From: Allomuricauda sp.
GTDB lineage: Bacteria; Bacteroidota; Bacteroidia; Flavobacteriales; Flavobacteriaceae
DNA: 20,285 nucleotides
Direction: 5' to 3'
Assembly: GCA_028289745.1 (NCBI GenBank)
Contig: JANQOD010000214.1
Location: forward strand, 1-20,285
Shown: positions 6,906-14,854 of the stretch, piece after piece
Layout: each line of letters begins with the position of its first letter
Numbering within the stretch: the first letter of the stretch is position 1
Program-made: the position numbers and the translations under genes
The notes under the pieces: generated by a model
What the model was told of the DNA's origin: nothing
Seen by the model: only the letters and a program-made list of their open reading frames with translations
The model's database searches: none

Positions 6906-7022
6906 GAAATTTAAGGTTTGGTGCAAATACCGGCCCCATCAGATAATTGGCAGGGGTAAATATGCTTGCGCCAATATTATTCCATAATCCCAAAAAAAAA
7001 TAATTCATTCGGTACGGATTCA

Positions 7023-8111
7023 TCATTCAGGAATACTGTTACCCTGTATTTCCTTGCGGTACTTTGCTGGTGAGATGCCGGTGGCTTTCTTGAACACACT
7101 GTAATAGACCGATTTCGAACTGAATCCGGCGTCCATGCCAATTCCCCAAGACGAATAGTGATTGAGTGAAGGATCTGCCAGTTTCATCTTGACCTCATCG
7201 ACCCTGTACTTGTTTACAAAGTCATTAAAATGGCTATTGAACTGAGAATTTATTATGTTGGACAATGCCCTCGGACTTATGCCGATTTCTTTTGACAATG
7301 ATTCTAGGTTCAGTCGATCATTCAAGTAAGGCTTGTATTGCTGAAAATATCGAAGGATTTTTTCCTTTTCCATATGATTGCCAACCGCAAGTTCTGGAAT
7401 ACTTCTTGACTTACCGGAAGAAATTCTTACCGTTTCAGGTATGCTCAATCGATATGTTGACAAAAAGTAAAGAATAAATGTGATGCAAATGGTGCCGAAA
7501 TAATATTCTTTGGTGGTCATGGACAATCCATAAAATCCCCAATCGATTAAAATGTAGGATGCCCAGATAATGGAGTAGGCACCAAACAAAATCAGTAATG
7601 ACGCAACCCACCTTCTAACCCAAGAATACTTGCCAATGTTGATAAACCGTCGTAATTGGTTCAATTCCCATATGGCAAAAAAGAAGTAGAACATCCAGAA
7701 CAGAAAAACAAATAGCTCCATCCATGGTAGCCATACATTCAAACCATTAAAAAAACCGGTATCCAACCGAAGAAAATACAAGGCCAACAATGAAGCATTC
7801 ATAAGAAAAAAAGGAAGCAAGTGGGCAAAAAATGACCAAGATCTTAATTCTTCTCCCCTAAAGGTTTTGGTGTAACCCCAGAATAATGGCCCAATGGCAA
7901 GTGGCATAAAAATAATGGGGATCTCATTAGATTCAAAAACATCCCTGGCAATGAACAATATACCATATATCACCAAACTTAAAAGCAAGAGACTGAACAA
8001 CAGGGAGCATTGGTTGCTTTTATGGCGAAACATAAAATACACCCCAAGAAACAACCCCTGTAAGATGCCAAACCACATCAATACATGAACAATATTGAAA
8101 CTTATCTCCAT
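7023..8111 (-). CDS. AraC-family regulator with multi-helix membrane N-terminus
   Basis: This 362-residue protein has two parts. Residues about 1-215 contain about seven hydrophobic helices (for example HVLMWFGILQGLFLGVYFMF, LLFSLLLLSLVIYGILFI, FVFLFWMFYFFFAIWEL, FGTICITFILYFL). Residues about 250-355 are an AraC/XylS helix-turn-helix domain: first helix pair RLNLESLSKEIGISPRALSNIIN, second DAGFSSKSVYYSVFKKATGISPAKYR, which is the family signature. This membrane-tethered AraC form is common in Bacteroidota and presumably senses a signal at the membrane and activates nearby genes. The amidohydrolase 117 bp downstream on the same strand is the likely target or operon partner. Confidence 0.9.
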   Translation of the reverse strand: MEISFNIVHVLMWFGILQGLFLGVYFMFRHKSNQCSLLFSLLLLSLVIYGILFIARDVFESNEIPIIFMPLAIGPLFWGYTKTFRGEELRSWSFFAHLLPFFLMNASLLALYFLRLDTGFFNGLNVWLPWMELFVFLFWMFYFFFAIWELNQLRRFINIGKYSWVRRWVASLLILFGAYSIIWASYILIDWGFYGLSMTTKEYYFGTICITFILYFLSTYRLSIPETVRISSGKSRSIPELAVGNHMEKEKILRYFQQYKPYLNDRLNLESLSKEIGISPRALSNIINSQFNSHFNDFVNKYRVDEVKMKLADPSLNHYSSWGIGMDAGFSSKSVYYSVFKKATGISPAKYRKEIQGNSIPE

Positions 8112-8504
8112 GGTATATGCCTACGAATGATTGAGTACGTTAAAGAAAGTACGGAAATTTTCTCTTACTATATTAAACGGTTGGGTATTGAAGTGGCAAT
8201 GAACAACTTTCCCTGTTGGGGCAAAAAAGAAAAAACATGGAAGCCAAAACGTGTAACGTTTTTGGGATTTAAAGTCAAATAGCGCATTCATTTTGAAAGT
8301 TATTGATCTGGCACCTATTTTTTTGTGTCCAATGGCAATGTACGGCCCGTAGCCCCCTTGTTCAGGTACATAGCAGATGTTCAAAACAGGTTCGCCATCT
8401 GTCGCCTTACATGATCCTCGGTCATTTATAGACACTACTGTAGAAAGTACCTTTGAGGTCATGGCCCAACAAGTTCTGCAATATGCCGAAATTCATGTAT
8501 GGTG
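8112..8504. other. Gene-free interval upstream of the AraC-type regulator
   Basis: This is the 393 bp between the regulator start and the toroid-protein stop. A 113-codon minus-strand frame (8462-8121) ends 9 bp before the regulator ATG, but its sequence (runs such as PCFFFFAPTG) shows no recognisable domain and I do not support it as a gene. The regulator promoter should lie here; no clear TAnnTTTG box was found. Confidence 0.35.
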
Positions 8505-9443
8505 TCAAGACTTTCGATAGGCGTCACTTTCAAAATGAACCAACATCCTTAAGGCCCGAAGCGTGTTAATACGACTGGGTTTACCTGCTTTTTCCATATC
8601 AAAATGGGTCTGACCAGAGTGTTTGGCCTGCATGTTCCAAGTACCATCTTTGTTTCTTTTTTTCAATAGAACATCAATGGCAGGTCGCATACGATCGTCC
8701 CATTTAGAGCCGGCATATTGAAAATAGTCGAGCGCACTTAAAATATCGTACTTCCATCGTCGGGGGTAAGAAAGTTTGAGAAACCTCTTATCAATGATAT
8801 CACCCGTTCTATCAGAAAGAAACAGCTGGTGAATCAAAACAAACTCTTTTGCAGTGCCAATGGCCCTTTCGACTTCGGCCATTCGGTAAGAATATCCATT
8901 GCGTTTATATTCTGTGAATCCCTCCAATACCGAAAGCGTGCTGTGCAATGAGCTGTGCACCGCCCCAGAACGGTTCGATCTGCAATTAAAGCCCCCATCT
9001 GCCATATGTTCTTGAAGCAGATGGTCGATGACCGATTTCAATTCTGATTCATCGGCCCTAAAATAGCTGGCATAATTCAAGAACATGCCATTCACACAGA
9101 CATCGCTCTTTTTTGCCTTAAGAAGAAGAATGCCCCCATCATTCGTTTTACAGGTCTTCAATATCATATCAATAGATTCTTGAATCGGCGAATTATCTGG
9201 TGAGATACAGAGGTTTCGAAGATCCAAGAGCGTATAATGGGTAGAAGACCATTTGGGGTAATAAAACTCCCTGCCCCAATGGCCATTGTATCCACGTTTT
9301 GACAAGAAATGGGCACCCCAACCTTCTTTGGCGATTCGCTTTTGTAAATCTTTGCGTTCGGTCGACAACAAATCTCGGTAGACCTGATATTGAATGGCGA
9401 CATCACCTTGCAAAAGCCATTGTATGATTTCTTTGAAATTCAT
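8505..9443 (-). CDS. Squalene-cyclase/prenyltransferase-like alpha-toroid protein
   Basis: This is a soluble protein of about 312 residues starting at ATG 9443 (MNFKEIIQWLLQGDVAIQYQ). A longer frame to 9527 would run through the promoter and operator and is unlikely. The sequence is helical with repeated terpenoid-cyclase/prenyltransferase-type turns: NDGGILLLKAK, MADGGFNCRSNRSG, and at the C-terminus KDGTWNMQAKHSGQTHFDME followed by a conserved SRINTLRALRML ending. These support an alpha/alpha-toroid fold. The protein is much shorter than true squalene cyclases and has no DXDD motif that I can see, so a cyclase reaction is not supported. It is transcribed divergently from the PPOX gene, with paired operators between them, which suggests joint regulation. 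Confidence 0.7.
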   Translation of the reverse strand: MNFKEIIQWLLQGDVAIQYQVYRDLLSTERKDLQKRIAKEGWGAHFLSKRGYNGHWGREFYYPKWSSTHYTLLDLRNLCISPDNSPIQESIDMILKTCKTNDGGILLLKAKKSDVCVNGMFLNYASYFRADESELKSVIDHLLQEHMADGGFNCRSNRSGAVHSSLHSTLSVLEGFTEYKRNGYSYRMAEVERAIGTAKEFVLIHQLFLSDRTGDIIDKRFLKLSYPRRWKYDILSALDYFQYAGSKWDDRMRPAIDVLLKKRNKDGTWNMQAKHSGQTHFDMEKAGKPSRINTLRALRMLVHFESDAYRKS

Positions 9444-9464
9444 CGATTGTGCTGAATGGCAACA

Positions 9465-9472
9465 TAAAAATA
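9465..9472 (-). promoter_or_regulatory. Putative -7 box of the toroid-protein gene
   Basis: On the minus strand 9472-9465 reads TATTTTTA, matching TAnnTTTG except for the last base. It lies 21 bp before the chosen ATG at 9443. Its first base is 29.5 bp from the centre of the palindrome at 9492-9511, the same geometry as on the other side of the divergent region. Confidence 0.45.
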
Positions 9473-9491
9473 TCATTGGGGCCATTCTGTT

Positions 9492-9511
9492 AAAATGACA
9501 ATGGTCATTTT
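9492..9511. promoter_or_regulatory. Operator palindrome facing the toroid-protein gene
   Basis: AAAATGAC, four bases, then GTCATTTT is a perfect 8-bp inverted repeat. It shares the core AATGAC-N4-GTCATT with the second palindrome at 9546-9563. TGA-N6-TCA symmetry is characteristic of Crp/Fnr-family binding sites. The centre (9501.5) would be close to -41 relative to a start driven by the box at 9465-9472, the usual activating position. The regulator identity is inferred. Confidence 0.65.
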
Positions 9512-9545
9512 GAAACTTTTGGGTCAAGTTCGCAAAAAACCATCA

Positions 9546-9563
9546 GAATGACGTATGTCATTC
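9546..9563. promoter_or_regulatory. Operator palindrome facing the PPOX gene
   Basis: GAATGAC, GTAT, GTCATTC is a perfect 7-bp inverted repeat with the same core as 9492-9511; the two centres are 53 bp apart. Its centre (9554.5) is 29.5 bp before the -7 box at 9584-9591. This suggests activation of the PPOX gene by a Crp/Fnr-type regulator; the regulator is not encoded in the window. Confidence 0.65.
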
Positions 9564-9583
9564 CATAACTTGGGTTTATATCT

Positions 9584-9591
9584 TAGTTTTG
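9584..9591 (+). promoter_or_regulatory. -7 box of the PPOX gene
   Basis: TAGTTTTG fits TAnnTTTG exactly. A transcript would start only a few bases further on, near 9595, which makes the TTG at 9589 impossible as a start codon and favours ATG 9607. There is no good -33 motif at normal spacing, consistent with a promoter that depends on an activator bound at 9546-9563. Confidence 0.55.
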
Positions 9592-9606
9592 GATAAATGC
9601 GTGGTC

Positions 9607-10068
9607 ATGGTCAAGGATTTAAAACAAGAAGATTGCATTGAACTGCTGCGTGAAAACTATATAGGGCGATTGGGTTATGTAATCGGTAAAAATCCCTTTG
9701 TGGTGCCAATCACCTATTACTACCATGAAGGGAAAGGCAATGGTATCATCAGCTATTCGTTGGGGGGTCATAAAATCGATGCCATGAGAAACAACCGCTG
9801 TATATCGTTACAAATAGATGAAATCAAATCGGCCAGTCATTGGAAATCTGTTCTGGTGCATGGTGAATTTGAAGAACTGAAACAAATTGATGCCAAGAAT
9901 TTACTTCGTCAATTTTCACAGGGCGTAAAGAACATCATCAATCGCAGTACCGGTGAAAACGTTCAATTCATTCATGAGTTTTCAAGCAAATTGCAGTCAA
10001 AAGGCAGCTCTCCCATCGTTTACCGCATCAACATTCTTGAAATAACAGGAAAGCAAAGAGAGGGATAA
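9607..10068 (+). CDS. PPOX-family (pyridoxamine 5'-phosphate oxidase-like) flavin-binding protein
   Basis: This is a 153-residue cytosolic protein. ATG 9607 (MVKDLKQEDC) is chosen because family members usually begin a few residues before the E-C-x-x-L-L helix, and because the promoter box overlaps the earlier TTG. Features are ENYIGRLGYVIGKNPFVVPITYYY (split-barrel start), GIISYSLGGHKIDAMRNN (the S-x-G-G/H-K FMN-phosphate region) and VLVHGEFEEL. It lacks the extended C-terminus of true PdxH, so it belongs to the small FMN- or F420-type split-barrel proteins rather than vitamin B6 synthesis. Such proteins often sit with low-oxygen or redox-stress genes, as here, upstream of slipin, pta and ackA. 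The exact substrate is unknown. Confidence 0.8.
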   Translation: MVKDLKQEDCIELLRENYIGRLGYVIGKNPFVVPITYYYHEGKGNGIISYSLGGHKIDAMRNNRCISLQIDEIKSASHWKSVLVHGEFEELKQIDAKNLLRQFSQGVKNIINRSTGENVQFIHEFSSKLQSKGSSPIVYRINILEITGKQREG

Positions 10069-10383
10069 AGGGAAATGAACACCTACTTTTTCTTTGCCAC
10101 GATTGTCGACCTCATCTTGTTTTTGCGATAAGCAAAGCCTCTATGAAAAGTACTGGGGCCGTATTCAGTTCACTACAAAAATGTGAGGGACACGGCTTTG
10201 TTTCCGTATCATATTTTCGTATCTTGAAAAAGGCTCGGATCGAGCCAAAGTAGTTTGATTTCTTGGTTCCTTGACCTGTGACCTGTATTGAAGCGTATCG
10301 TAAAAGCTTCATAGTGTTTTGCCCATTGGTGTTCTTTTTGATGATGGCAAATAATTGAGTTGAATCTATTAAATCCAAATGTT
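10069..10383. other. Gene-free leader upstream of slipin, with a G/C hairpin
   Basis: No supported gene is present. A plus-strand ATG at 10075 opens only an 18-codon hydrophobic frame. Bases 10232-10237 and 10241-10246 (GGCTCG and CGAGCC) pair perfectly around a 3-nt loop. On the minus strand the stem is followed by TTTTTC, so it has the form of a terminator pointing away from slipin, although no minus-strand gene is seen beyond it. No clear TAnnTTTG box for slipin was found. Confidence 0.35.
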
Positions 10384-11133
10384 ATGAATCCCATGTTTTT
10401 GTTCGGTATCGTTTTAGGTGTTATTCTATTGGCCGGTATTCGCATCGTTTTTGAATATAAAAGAGCCCTAAAATTCCGATTTGGAAAATATGTAAGAACA
10501 CTGCAACCAGGTTTTCGATGGATCATTCCATTGGTAGAAACCATCCAAGTGGTCGATATCAGGGTCATTACCATCAACATTGTCTCACAAGAAGTAATGA
10601 CCGAAGACAATGTACCCTGTAGCATTGACGGGGTGGTTTTCTTTAAGATCAACGATCCCGAAAAGGCTGTTCTAGAGGTCGAGGAATACGATTTTGCCAT
10701 TACCCAGCTCTCACAGGCCGCGCTTAGGGATGTCTGCGGCAAAGTGGAACTGGACACCATTCTATCAAAACGTGAGGAAATGGGAAAGAATATCAAAAGT
10801 ATCGTTGAGACAGAAACCCATCACTGGGGCATAGAGATCATCGATGTAAAGATCAAAGACATCCAACTGCCCGAAAACATGAAACGGATGATGGCCAACC
10901 AAGCAGAGGCAGAACGTTCGAGAAGAGCCCGTATCATTCTTGCCGAAGCAGAGAACCAGGCTGCTGCAAAACTTTTGGAGGCCGGTCTGCAGATCGACAA
11001 GTCACCATCGGCCATCAAGTTGCGGCTCTACCAGACCCTGTCGAACATCGCTGCCGAAAAGAATTCAACTATTTTGTTTCCGTTTCCAGAAGAGGTACTG
11101 CCCAGACCACCTAAAAAGACCGATCTGTCATAA
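10384..11133 (+). CDS. Slipin / SPFH-domain membrane protein
   Basis: This is a 249-residue stomatin-like protein. ATG 10384 (MNPMFLFGIVLG) is preferred over TTG 10360. Residues about 3-21 form a hydrophobic membrane hairpin or helix. They are followed by the SPFH/band-7 domain: FEYKRALKFRFGKYVRTLQPGF, then PLVETIQVVDIR, VITINIVSQEVMTEDNV, and an amphipathic helix with ARIILAEAENQAAAKLLEA that mediates oligomerisation. Slipins form ring- or sheet-like assemblies at the inner membrane and organise protein partners; in bacteria they often pair with NfeD proteases, but none is seen here. Position between the PPOX and pta-ackA genes on the same strand suggests a stress or low-oxygen group, although the gaps of about 315 and 248 bp mean separate promoters are likely. 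Confidence 0.88.
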   Translation: MNPMFLFGIVLGVILLAGIRIVFEYKRALKFRFGKYVRTLQPGFRWIIPLVETIQVVDIRVITINIVSQEVMTEDNVPCSIDGVVFFKINDPEKAVLEVEEYDFAITQLSQAALRDVCGKVELDTILSKREEMGKNIKSIVETETHHWGIEIIDVKIKDIQLPENMKRMMANQAEAERSRRARIILAEAENQAAAKLLEAGLQIDKSPSAIKLRLYQTLSNIAAEKNSTILFPFPEEVLPRPPKKTDLS

Positions 11134-11296
11134 ATGGCATTGACCCCAATTTCAAGTGGGGCCATGACCCATCAAGAACCTTAAAGGATTTTTTAAAATA
11201 AGGCCTACCTGACGGCAAGACAGGGCCTAGATAGCGCATAGGGGAATTCTTCTTGAATGAAGCCCGGTCAACCTTTCCTTTTTAAGATGCTATACC

Positions 11297-11304
11297 TAAA
11301 TTTG
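11297..11304 (+). promoter_or_regulatory. -7 box of the pta-ackA operon
   Basis: TAAATTTG matches TAnnTTTG exactly and is followed by C, the commonest next base. The expected -33 position (near 11275-11280) has only a T-rich match. The box lies 77 bp before the chosen Pta ATG, leaving a leader of about 70 nt. Confidence 0.5.
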
Positions 11305-11381
11305 CAGGTGTCTAAAGAAGAAGTGAAAGGTGTCAAGATTTCTTGTCAGAACCAAAGCTTGAGCCATTTTTTCCCGCCAAC

Positions 11382-13493
11382 ATGAAGAAATCCATGAACA
11401 AAGCTGTTTACATCGCCACTACCGAGCCCAAAAGTGGCAAATCTATCGTCTCCCTTGGGCTGATGCAGGTATTATTGGGCAAGATTGCCAAAGTGGGCTA
11501 TTTCAGACCCATTATCGATGATTTTGAAGATGGTAGGGAAGATAACCATATCAGTACGGTCATCAATTATTTTGAGCTTGACCTAAAACACGATGATGCC
11601 CATGCCTTTACCCGAAGCCAAGTGGTAAAAAAACTCAATAAAAACAAAGAGGATGAAGTACTCGATAAAATCATTGCAAATTATAAGGCCATTGAAGAAC
11701 GATTTGATTTTGTATTGGTAGAAGGCACTGATTTTACGGGAGAAGGTGGCATTATTGAATGGGATATCAACGTGTTGATGGCCAAGAACCTAGGCATTCC
11801 GACCATTATCGTTACCAGTGGCGTGGGCAAGACGCTTGAAGAGTTTATCGGCGATATATACCTTGCCTATGATTCTTTCAAAGACAACGGGGTAGAGGTT
11901 TTGATGGTGGTCGGCAATAAAATCCTGCCCGAAAACGTAACCTTGGTGACCGATGCGCTCAAAAAGGAGCTGCCCAAAGAAGTTTTGGTCAGTGCCATTC
12001 CGCTGAATCCGGTCTTGGGCAACCCTACCATCAAGGAAATTGTGGAAGAATTGGATGGCCAGGTACTGTTTGGTGAGGCCCAATTGAACAACCAAGCAGG
12101 GCATTTTGGGGTCGGAGCCACGCAACTGCGCAATTATTTGACCTATTTGCGCGAAAATGCATTGGTCATTACCCCTGGCGATCGGGCAGATGTGATCTTG
12201 GGTGCCCTACAAGCGAATTTGTCTTCTAACTATCCGGCCATTTCAGGAATTGTGCTTACGGGTGGTCTACAGCCCGAAGAGTCAATCATCAAACTGATCG
12301 AGGGGCTGTCAGAAGTCGTGCCCATCATATCAGTTGATGGTGATACTTTTGTGATTACCAATCGCATTGGGGCCATCACTCCAAAAATCTATGCAGAAAG
12401 CACCCAAAAGATAACCACCTCTATACAGGATTTCGCCAAGTACACCCCCGAAAAAAAGCTTGCCGATAGTTTGGTGACCTTTATCCCCAATGGCATCACG
12501 CCCAGAATGTTTCAGTACAACCTGCTCAAAAGGGCACAGTCCGATAAGAAACATATCGTACTGCCCGAAGGGTTGGATGAACGCATCCTCCGTGCCGCAA
12601 AACAGCTCATAGATAACGATGCGGCCTCCATTACACTTCTAGGTGACCCAGAGCAGATCAAGAATAAAATAACACAATTGGATCTTGGTCTCAGTATTGA
12701 GAAAATAGCGATCATAGACCCAACATCGTCCGATTTATTCGATGATTATGTAAACACGCTCTACGAATTGCGAAAACACAAAAACCTGAATCGGGCCATG
12801 GCGCATGACCTGATGACCGATGTTGCCTATTTCGGTACCATGATGGTTTATAAGGGCCATGCCGATGGTATGGTCTCAGGGGCCATACACACCACCCAAC
12901 ATACCATACGACCATCGCTACAGTTCATCAAAACCGTGCCCGGTGTTTCATTGGTGTCTTCTGTTTTTTTCATGTGCTTGCCCGACCGTGTGGTGGTTTT
13001 TGGTGATTGTGCCATCAATCCCAAACCAACGGCAGAGCAATTGGCGGAAATCGCAATCTCATCGGCAGATACTTCCACTGCCTTTGGCATCGAGCCCAAA
13101 ATTGCCATGCTGTCGTATTCATCGGGGACTTCAGGTTCGGGAGAGGATGTGGATCGGGTGCGCAATGCCACCAAACTGGTAAAACAAAAACGGCCAGACC
13201 TTAAAGTAGAGGGGCCCATACAATATGATGCTGCGGTAGATTTGCAGGTCGGTAAAAGCAAACTGCCCGATTCACAAGTTGCCGGTCGGGCCACGGTGTT
13301 TATCTTTCCTGACCTGAACACTGGCAACAACACTTACAAAGCAGTTCAGCGCGAAACCGGTGCACTCGCCATAGGCCCCACCTTACAGGGCCTACAAAAA
13401 CCAGTGAACGACTTGAGCCGTGGCTGCTCGGTCAATGATATCGTGAACACGGTCATCATTACGGCCATACAAGCACAAGAAATGGGCATTTAA
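11382..13493 (+). CDS. pta: Phosphate acetyltransferase (long, three-domain form)
   Basis: Pta converts acetyl-CoA and phosphate to acetyl phosphate and CoA, which AckA then uses to make ATP and acetate. The protein has about 703 residues, close to E. coli Pta. An ATG at 11382 is used; the frame extends to a TTG at 11343, and ATG 11394 is also possible. The N-terminal P-loop-like domain begins ATTEPKSGKS (about 12-21), as in BioD-like domains of long Pta proteins. A DRTGG-like regulatory domain occupies the middle (ITPGDRADVILGALQ, VLTGGL). The C-terminal catalytic PTA/PTB domain begins near HIVLPEGLDERIL and includes DGMVSGAIHTT, VVVFGDCAINPKP, MLSYSSGTSGSG and the closing FPDLNTGNNTYKAVQR. 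All catalytic landmarks are intact. Four bases separate its stop from the first ackA ATG. Confidence 0.96.
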   Translation: MKKSMNKAVYIATTEPKSGKSIVSLGLMQVLLGKIAKVGYFRPIIDDFEDGREDNHISTVINYFELDLKHDDAHAFTRSQVVKKLNKNKEDEVLDKIIANYKAIEERFDFVLVEGTDFTGEGGIIEWDINVLMAKNLGIPTIIVTSGVGKTLEEFIGDIYLAYDSFKDNGVEVLMVVGNKILPENVTLVTDALKKELPKEVLVSAIPLNPVLGNPTIKEIVEELDGQVLFGEAQLNNQAGHFGVGATQLRNYLTYLRENALVITPGDRADVILGALQANLSSNYPAISGIVLTGGLQPEESIIKLIEGLSEVVPIISVDGDTFVITNRIGAITPKIYAESTQKITTSIQDFAKYTPEKKLADSLVTFIPNGITPRMFQYNLLKRAQSDKKHIVLPEGLDERILRAAKQLIDNDAASITLLGDPEQIKNKITQLDLGLSIEKIAIIDPTSSDLFDDYVNTLYELRKHKNLNRAMAHDLMTDVAYFGTMMVYKGHADGMVSGAIHTTQHTIRPSLQFIKTVPGVSLVSSVFFMCLPDRVVVFGDCAINPKPTAEQLAEIAISSADTSTAFGIEPKIAMLSYSSGTSGSGEDVDRVRNATKLVKQKRPDLKVEGPIQYDAAVDLQVGKSKLPDSQVAGRATVFIFPDLNTGNNTYKAVQRETGALAIGPTLQGLQKPVNDLSRGCSVNDIVNTVIITAIQAQEMGI

Positions 13494-13506
13494 ATTAATG
13501 ATAGGC

Positions 13507-14694
13507 ATGAACATACTCATCATCAACTCCGGAAGCTCTTCCATAAAATTCCAATTGATTGACATGCCCACTGAAAAGGTAGTGTGTTTAGGGATGGTCG
13601 AACGTATCGGTTCAGATGAACCCATACTGCGCTACAAGACCGATGTGGCGAACGTCAGCAAAAAATGTACGGTAGATACCCATAAAGATGGATTGCAAAA
13701 AATCTCGAATGTATTACTGGACCCTGAAAATGGGGTAATAAAAAAATCAAATGAAATCGATGCCGTGGGCCATCGGGTAGTGCACGGTGGCGATTCTTTT
13801 GCACAGACTGCCCTGGTCACTGAAGCGGTAAAAGCGGAAATCAAGGAATTTTCTGCTTTGGCCCCTTTGCACAACCCCCATAATCTTGAAGGCATCCTCA
13901 TCACTGAGCAACTATTTCCGAAAGCCAAACAGGTAGCCGTTTTTGATACGGCCTTTCACCAGACCATACCGTTAAAAGCACGCAGATATGCCATTCCCAA
14001 TGAGTTTTACGACGAACACGGCATACGGGCCTATGGGTTTCATGGCACCAGCCATAAATATGTTTCTGAAAAGGCCATTGCTTATTTAAAGAAAGAAAAA
14101 TCAAAAATCATCACCATCCATTTGGGCAATGGCTGCAGCATGACAGCGGTGGTCAACGGCAAAAGCGTGGACCACAGCCTTGGATTTGCCCCTTCGAACG
14201 GGCTCATTATGGGTTCACGGAGCGGTGACATCGACCATTCGATCATTTTTCACCTAGTCGATAATCTGGGGTATACGCTAGAGGAAATAAATGCCCTGTT
14301 GACCAAAAAGAGCGGTATGCTCGGCTTAACAGGCCTTAGCGATCTGCGTGATATCGAGACCGAAGCGGAAAAGGGAAACATGACCTGCCAATTGGCCCTT
14401 GAGATGAACGCCTATCGCATCAAAAAATATATCGGGGCATACATCGCCGCCATGAATGGTTTAGATGCCATTGTTTTTACGGCGGGTATTGGCGAAAATT
14501 CAAGCCGAATGCGAAAACGCATATGTGCAGATATGGGCCATCTCGGTCTTCAATTGGACGATCTTAAAAATGAAACATGGTCAAGTTCCCTTCCCGAGAT
14601 CAATACCAATGCCTCAAGAGTCAAAATTTTGGTCATTCCCACGAATGAGGAATTGGAGATTGCAAAACAGGTGTATCATCTGCAATCAGGGTAA
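13507..14694 (+). CDS. ackA: Acetate kinase
   Basis: AckA transfers phosphate from acetyl phosphate to ADP, yielding acetate and ATP (reversible, so it also activates acetate). It has 395 residues from ATG 13507 (MNILIINSGSSSIKFQL); ATG 13498 would add three. Family motifs are the N-terminal phosphate loop NSGSSS, GHRVVHGG (substrate Arg), VAVFDTAFHQTIP (catalytic Asp), GFHGTSHKYV, IHLGNGCSM, the stretch GLIMGSRSGDIDHS and FTAGIGENSSRMR, with the C-terminal metal-site Glu in TNEELEIA. It overlaps functionally and transcriptionally with pta. Transcription should end at the hairpin 14808-14837. Confidence 0.96.
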   Translation: MNILIINSGSSSIKFQLIDMPTEKVVCLGMVERIGSDEPILRYKTDVANVSKKCTVDTHKDGLQKISNVLLDPENGVIKKSNEIDAVGHRVVHGGDSFAQTALVTEAVKAEIKEFSALAPLHNPHNLEGILITEQLFPKAKQVAVFDTAFHQTIPLKARRYAIPNEFYDEHGIRAYGFHGTSHKYVSEKAIAYLKKEKSKIITIHLGNGCSMTAVVNGKSVDHSLGFAPSNGLIMGSRSGDIDHSIIFHLVDNLGYTLEEINALLTKKSGMLGLTGLSDLRDIETEAEKGNMTCQLALEMNAYRIKKYIGAYIAAMNGLDAIVFTAGIGENSSRMRKRICADMGHLGLQLDDLKNETWSSSLPEINTNASRVKILVIPTNEELEIAKQVYHLQSG

Positions 14695-14807
14695 ACATCT
14701 AACCGTGCCCTTTTGACATGATAGTATCAAGAAGACCTTGGTCAGCGCTCTTTAGGGGTTATGGTCATGTACCTTCATGGAACTTATGCAAGACTTTATA
14801 TGCCACA

Positions 14808-14837
14808 AAAAAGCCCGGCCTATTTGCCGGGCTTTTT
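14808..14837. terminator. Bidirectional intrinsic terminator between ackA and gap
   Basis: AAAAAGCCCGGC (14808-14819), loop CTATTT, GCCGGGCTTTTT (14826-14837) pair perfectly over 12 bp, with a G/C core and T tracts on both strands. It sits between the convergent ends of ackA (14694) and gap (14855) and can stop transcription from either side. Confidence 0.93.
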
Positions 14838-14854
14838 AATCTTCAAGGTGCCAA

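Noticed and set aside
8121..8462. 113-codon minus-strand frame just before the AraC-type regulator
   Set aside because: The sequence has odd runs (for example CFFFFAP), no domain I recognise and no ribosome-binding site; it is more likely the regulator's upstream region.
10209..10796. 195-codon minus-strand frame over the slipin start
   Set aside because: It is antisense to a clear SPFH gene, with a Ser/Thr-rich sequence typical of a frame shadow.
11201..11228. Imperfect AGGCC(TAC)CTG ... CAGGGCCT stem between slipin and pta as a terminator
   Set aside because: The stem is bulged and no T tract follows on either strand.
11258..11270. TGA-N7-TCA near the pta promoter as a third Crp/Fnr-like operator
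   Set aside because: The spacing is 7 rather than 6 and the outer bases do not match AATGAC/GTCATT.
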